DNA of 64,000 nt from Eremophila alpestris peregrina (Eukaryota; Chordata; Aves; Passeriformes; Alaudidae), in the NCBI GenBank assembly GCA_009792885.1, contig WMCF01000059.1:3497209-3561208 (forward strand). The letters run 5' to 3'. The notes beneath the pieces were generated by a model. The model ran no database searches. It was given only the letters and a program-made list of their open reading frames with translations, and had not been told where the DNA came from. The position numbers and the translations under genes were made by a program. This document shows, in pieces, positions 62,457 to 64,000 of this stretch; position 1 is the stretch's first letter, and every line of letters begins with the position of its first letter.

Positions 62457-62597
62457 CTGAGGTTAGCTCAGCTGGTTAGAGCACAGTGCTGATAGCACCA
62501 ACATTGTGGGTGTGATCCCTGCAGGGCCCATTCACTTCAGAGCTGGACATGATGATCTTTGTGAGCCCCTTCCAATCAGAATATTTTGTGACTTTGT
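62457..62597 (+). mobile_element. tRNA-Ile-derived SINE with CR1-like tail (TguSINE1-like)
   Basis: The 5' part reads GGTTAGCTCAGCTGGTTAGA and continues GCACAGTGCTGATAGCACCA, recognisably tRNA-Ile with an intact A box. The B box is decayed (GTGTGATCC in place of GTTCGATCC). The acceptor end GGGCCC is followed by about 70 bp resembling the CR1 3' end ('gatgatctttgtgagcccct', 'tccaatcagaatattttgtg'). This build is that of TguSINE1, a songbird SINE mobilised by CR1. It is on the plus strand, about 110 bp before the next LGR6 exon. Confidence 0.82.
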
Positions 62598-62710
62598 ATA
62601 GATGAGTTTCATCTTTGAACAACTGAAGGAACTAAGCAAAAAATGCACAGCAATGGAGAGTCAGGTCGTGGAGGGGACCCACCTTAAAAGTTCTGCTTTC
62701 CTCTGTGCAG

Positions 62711-62871
62711 AGTCCTGGAGGTGCCCTATGCCTACCAGTGCTGTGCCTATGGGAGCTGCAGCAGCTTCTTCAGGGTGCCCAGCCAGTGGAAGGCAGAAGA
62801 CATGAGCCCTGAGGAGGAGGATCCCCACAAGAGGACCCTGGAATTGTTCCCAGGTCATGCTGACAACCACT
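62711..62871 (+). CDS. LGR6: LGR6 coding exon: hinge between repeats and membrane domain
   Basis: The exon is 161 nt, from the acceptor CTCTGTGCAG to the donor GTGAGT. It enters in phase 2 and leaves in phase 1 (T|AT of a tyrosine by homology). It encodes [33 protein letters not shown] and an acidic [20 protein letters not shown] stretch. [11 protein letters not shown] is the conserved cysteine cap of the hinge in LGR4-6, and the following acidic linker is variable in the family, as here. The next exon or exons should carry the rest of the hinge and the seven membrane helices, and are not in this window. Confidence 0.97.
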
Positions 62872-64000
62872 GTGAGTAAACAGGGCTGAATGGTGATGGG
62901 TCCCTGGGCAGGGCTCTGAGCTTGGGTGGTGCCACTGCCAGAGGTGACACCTGCCTCAGGGAGGGCAGCTGGGCCTTCTTCAGCACAGGTGGCCCATTGC
63001 TTTGACCAGGCTTCATTTGGTGACCCTGCGTGGGAGATCTGGCACATCCAAACCTTCACAAGGTACCCAAAGGACCTGGCAGCCCTCCACAACATGGACA
63101 TGTTTGTCCATTTGGCCTTGGTGGCCATGCAGGGAGACTTCTTGAGGCACTGGAGGGTGGCTGAGGCTACCTGGGACAACTGGGCTTGGTCATTAGACTG
63201 CTGGGCAATGTGGAGCCTTTGGCAGGACCTCAGTCTTTGTTCTTACATCATCTAGAGGAAGGACCCTGAGACTAATCTGAGTAAGAGAATGAACTCAAAG
63301 ACCTGGAATATCCCACCAACTGGAGGTAGAGAGACCTGTGTGTGTGCTGCTTTTGTGCACACCCCTGGTGTTCCAGCAAAGGTCAGGGTTAGGTGTGACA
63401 ACAGCACATGTTTGGGGAACACAGCACAGGGACTGGCCAAGGCAGGGCAGAAAGAGCTCCATGGTGGAGCAGCACTTTCTGTCCAAGAGTCAGTTTATTC
63501 TGTGCTCCAAAGTGCAGCTCTACACAGGCTGCATGAGGCTGCATGAGGCCAGTTCCAGGAGGCCAGCAGAGAGTTCAAGGCATCCCTGCACTCCAGCCCC
63601 ACAGCAGCAGCTCCAGCACAAGGCTGGTGTGATCCCTCTGCAAGAGAACCTCAGAATAACATAAAGTAAAACATGAACCCCTTTGCTTCCTCTGTAACTG
63701 CTGGAGAGTGCAAACAGCATTTCAGGACACAGCCTGGATGCTGCTTCTATTTATATATTTGTGTAAATACAGTGCACTTCTGAGGTCTGAGACATCCTGC
63801 AGGCAAATCCACGTGGTAGATGGGCAGAAGGCTGTGCCCCTGGAGAGCCCCTGACTCACCTGCTCTCAGGAACACTGAGCCACAGCCAGGGGCTCTGCTG
63901 TGTCCTCCCACACCCTGAGCAAGCAGGACTGGATCTGGAGGCAGACACAGACCCAGAGCCCTTGGACACTGGGCTGGATGACCAAGACACTTTGTGACAC
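62872..64000 (+). other. LGR6: Start of the following LGR6 intron
   Basis: It begins GTGAGT. I looked for the next hinge exon (an acidic DQDLDEL-like stretch) and for membrane helices and found neither. An open frame at 62926-63255 has no family resemblance. No repeat is recognised here. Confidence 0.75.

Larger units (their letters stand above)
59067..62710 (+). other. LGR6: LGR6 intron (3.6 kb), rich in mobile elements
   Basis: GTACTT donor and CTGTGCAG acceptor. It contains a nested CR1 pair (59938-60899), a minus-strand solo LTR (61772-62145) and a tRNA-derived SINE (62457-62597). A short (CA)n run lies near 59270-59284. No exon is missing here: FPKMR joins directly to [11 protein letters not shown]. 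Confidence 0.9.
1..64000 (+). other. LGR6: LGR6 gene locus (partial; both ends outside the window)
   Basis: Thirteen exons on this strand join into one open frame of about 403 residues that reads as the ectodomain of LGR6, a seven-transmembrane plasma-membrane receptor of the LGR4/5/6 group. These receptors bind R-spondins through the concave face of the leucine-rich repeats and stabilise Wnt receptors by acting on the ZNRF3/RNF43 ligases. LGR6 rather than LGR4 or LGR5 is favoured by segments such as [27 protein letters not shown] and [12 protein letters not shown], which match human LGR6 as I remember it. The human protein is about 967 residues, so less than half is here. The signal peptide, N-terminal cap and about two repeats are missing upstream, and the transmembrane part and tail are missing downstream. 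No frameshift or stop interrupts the exons, so the gene looks functional. No promoter is visible. Confidence 0.95.

Noticed and set aside
62457..62530. A tRNA-Ile gene
   Set aside because: The A box is good, but the B box is decayed, the acceptor stem does not pair, and a CR1-like tail follows directly. It is a SINE head.
62926..63255. A 109-codon frame after the hinge exon as a further LGR6 exon
   Set aside because: The sequence does not resemble the LGR hinge or any membrane helix of the family, and it lacks an acceptor in the right phase at its start.
1..64000. A hidden novel gene system beside LGR6
   Set aside because: I read the introns on both strands and found only mobile elements, simple repeats and short frames without family content. 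The window is a partial LGR6 locus.

Overview
The window is vertebrate nuclear DNA, almost certainly from a bird and probably from a songbird (passerine). Fragments of the avian CR1 LINE family are the dominant interspersed repeats. There are also two avian-type solo retroviral LTRs and a tRNA-Ile-derived SINE with a CR1-like tail, which looks like the TguSINE1 family known from songbirds. Coding sequence is sparse and split by GT-AG introns. No bacterial-type gene organisation is present.

One gene accounts for all recognisable coding sequence: the middle part of LGR6, the leucine-rich-repeat receptor of the LGR4/5/6 group that binds R-spondins and potentiates Wnt signalling. It lies on the plus strand. 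Thirteen consecutive coding exons were placed by their splice sites and an uninterrupted reading frame: 5708-5779, 25120-25335, 34049-34120, 47863-47931, 49353-49424, 50575-50646, 51672-51740, 52665-52736, 55793-55858, 56704-56775, 58188-58259, 58941-59066 and 62711-62871. They total 1,211 nt, about 403 residues. They cover the leucine-rich repeats from about the third repeat to the end of the array, plus the cysteine-containing hinge that precedes the membrane domain. The signal peptide, N-terminal cap and first repeats lie upstream of the window. The seven-transmembrane exon lies downstream.

Layout: 1-5707 is upstream intron, starting in a 10-bp minisatellite. 5780-25119 is a 19.3-kb intron with several antisense CR1 fragments and a sense-oriented solo LTR. 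25336-34048 and 34121-47862 are two more large introns, with CR1 copies, a 10-bp E-box-containing minisatellite and some possibly conserved AT-rich stretches. From 47863 to 59066 the exons are close together (introns 0.7-3.1 kb). 59067-62710 is a 3.6-kb intron with a nested CR1 pair, a minus-strand solo LTR and the SINE. 62872-64000 is the start of the next intron.

I found no second gene, RNA gene, CRISPR array or operon-like system, and nothing I would call a previously undescribed biological system. The most unusual points are a GC-AG intron after exon 56704-56775, a CpG-dense fused three-repeat exon (25120-25335), an array of E-boxes at 10-bp spacing, and the SINE, which points to the lineage. 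Human LGR6 comparisons are from memory, not from an alignment.
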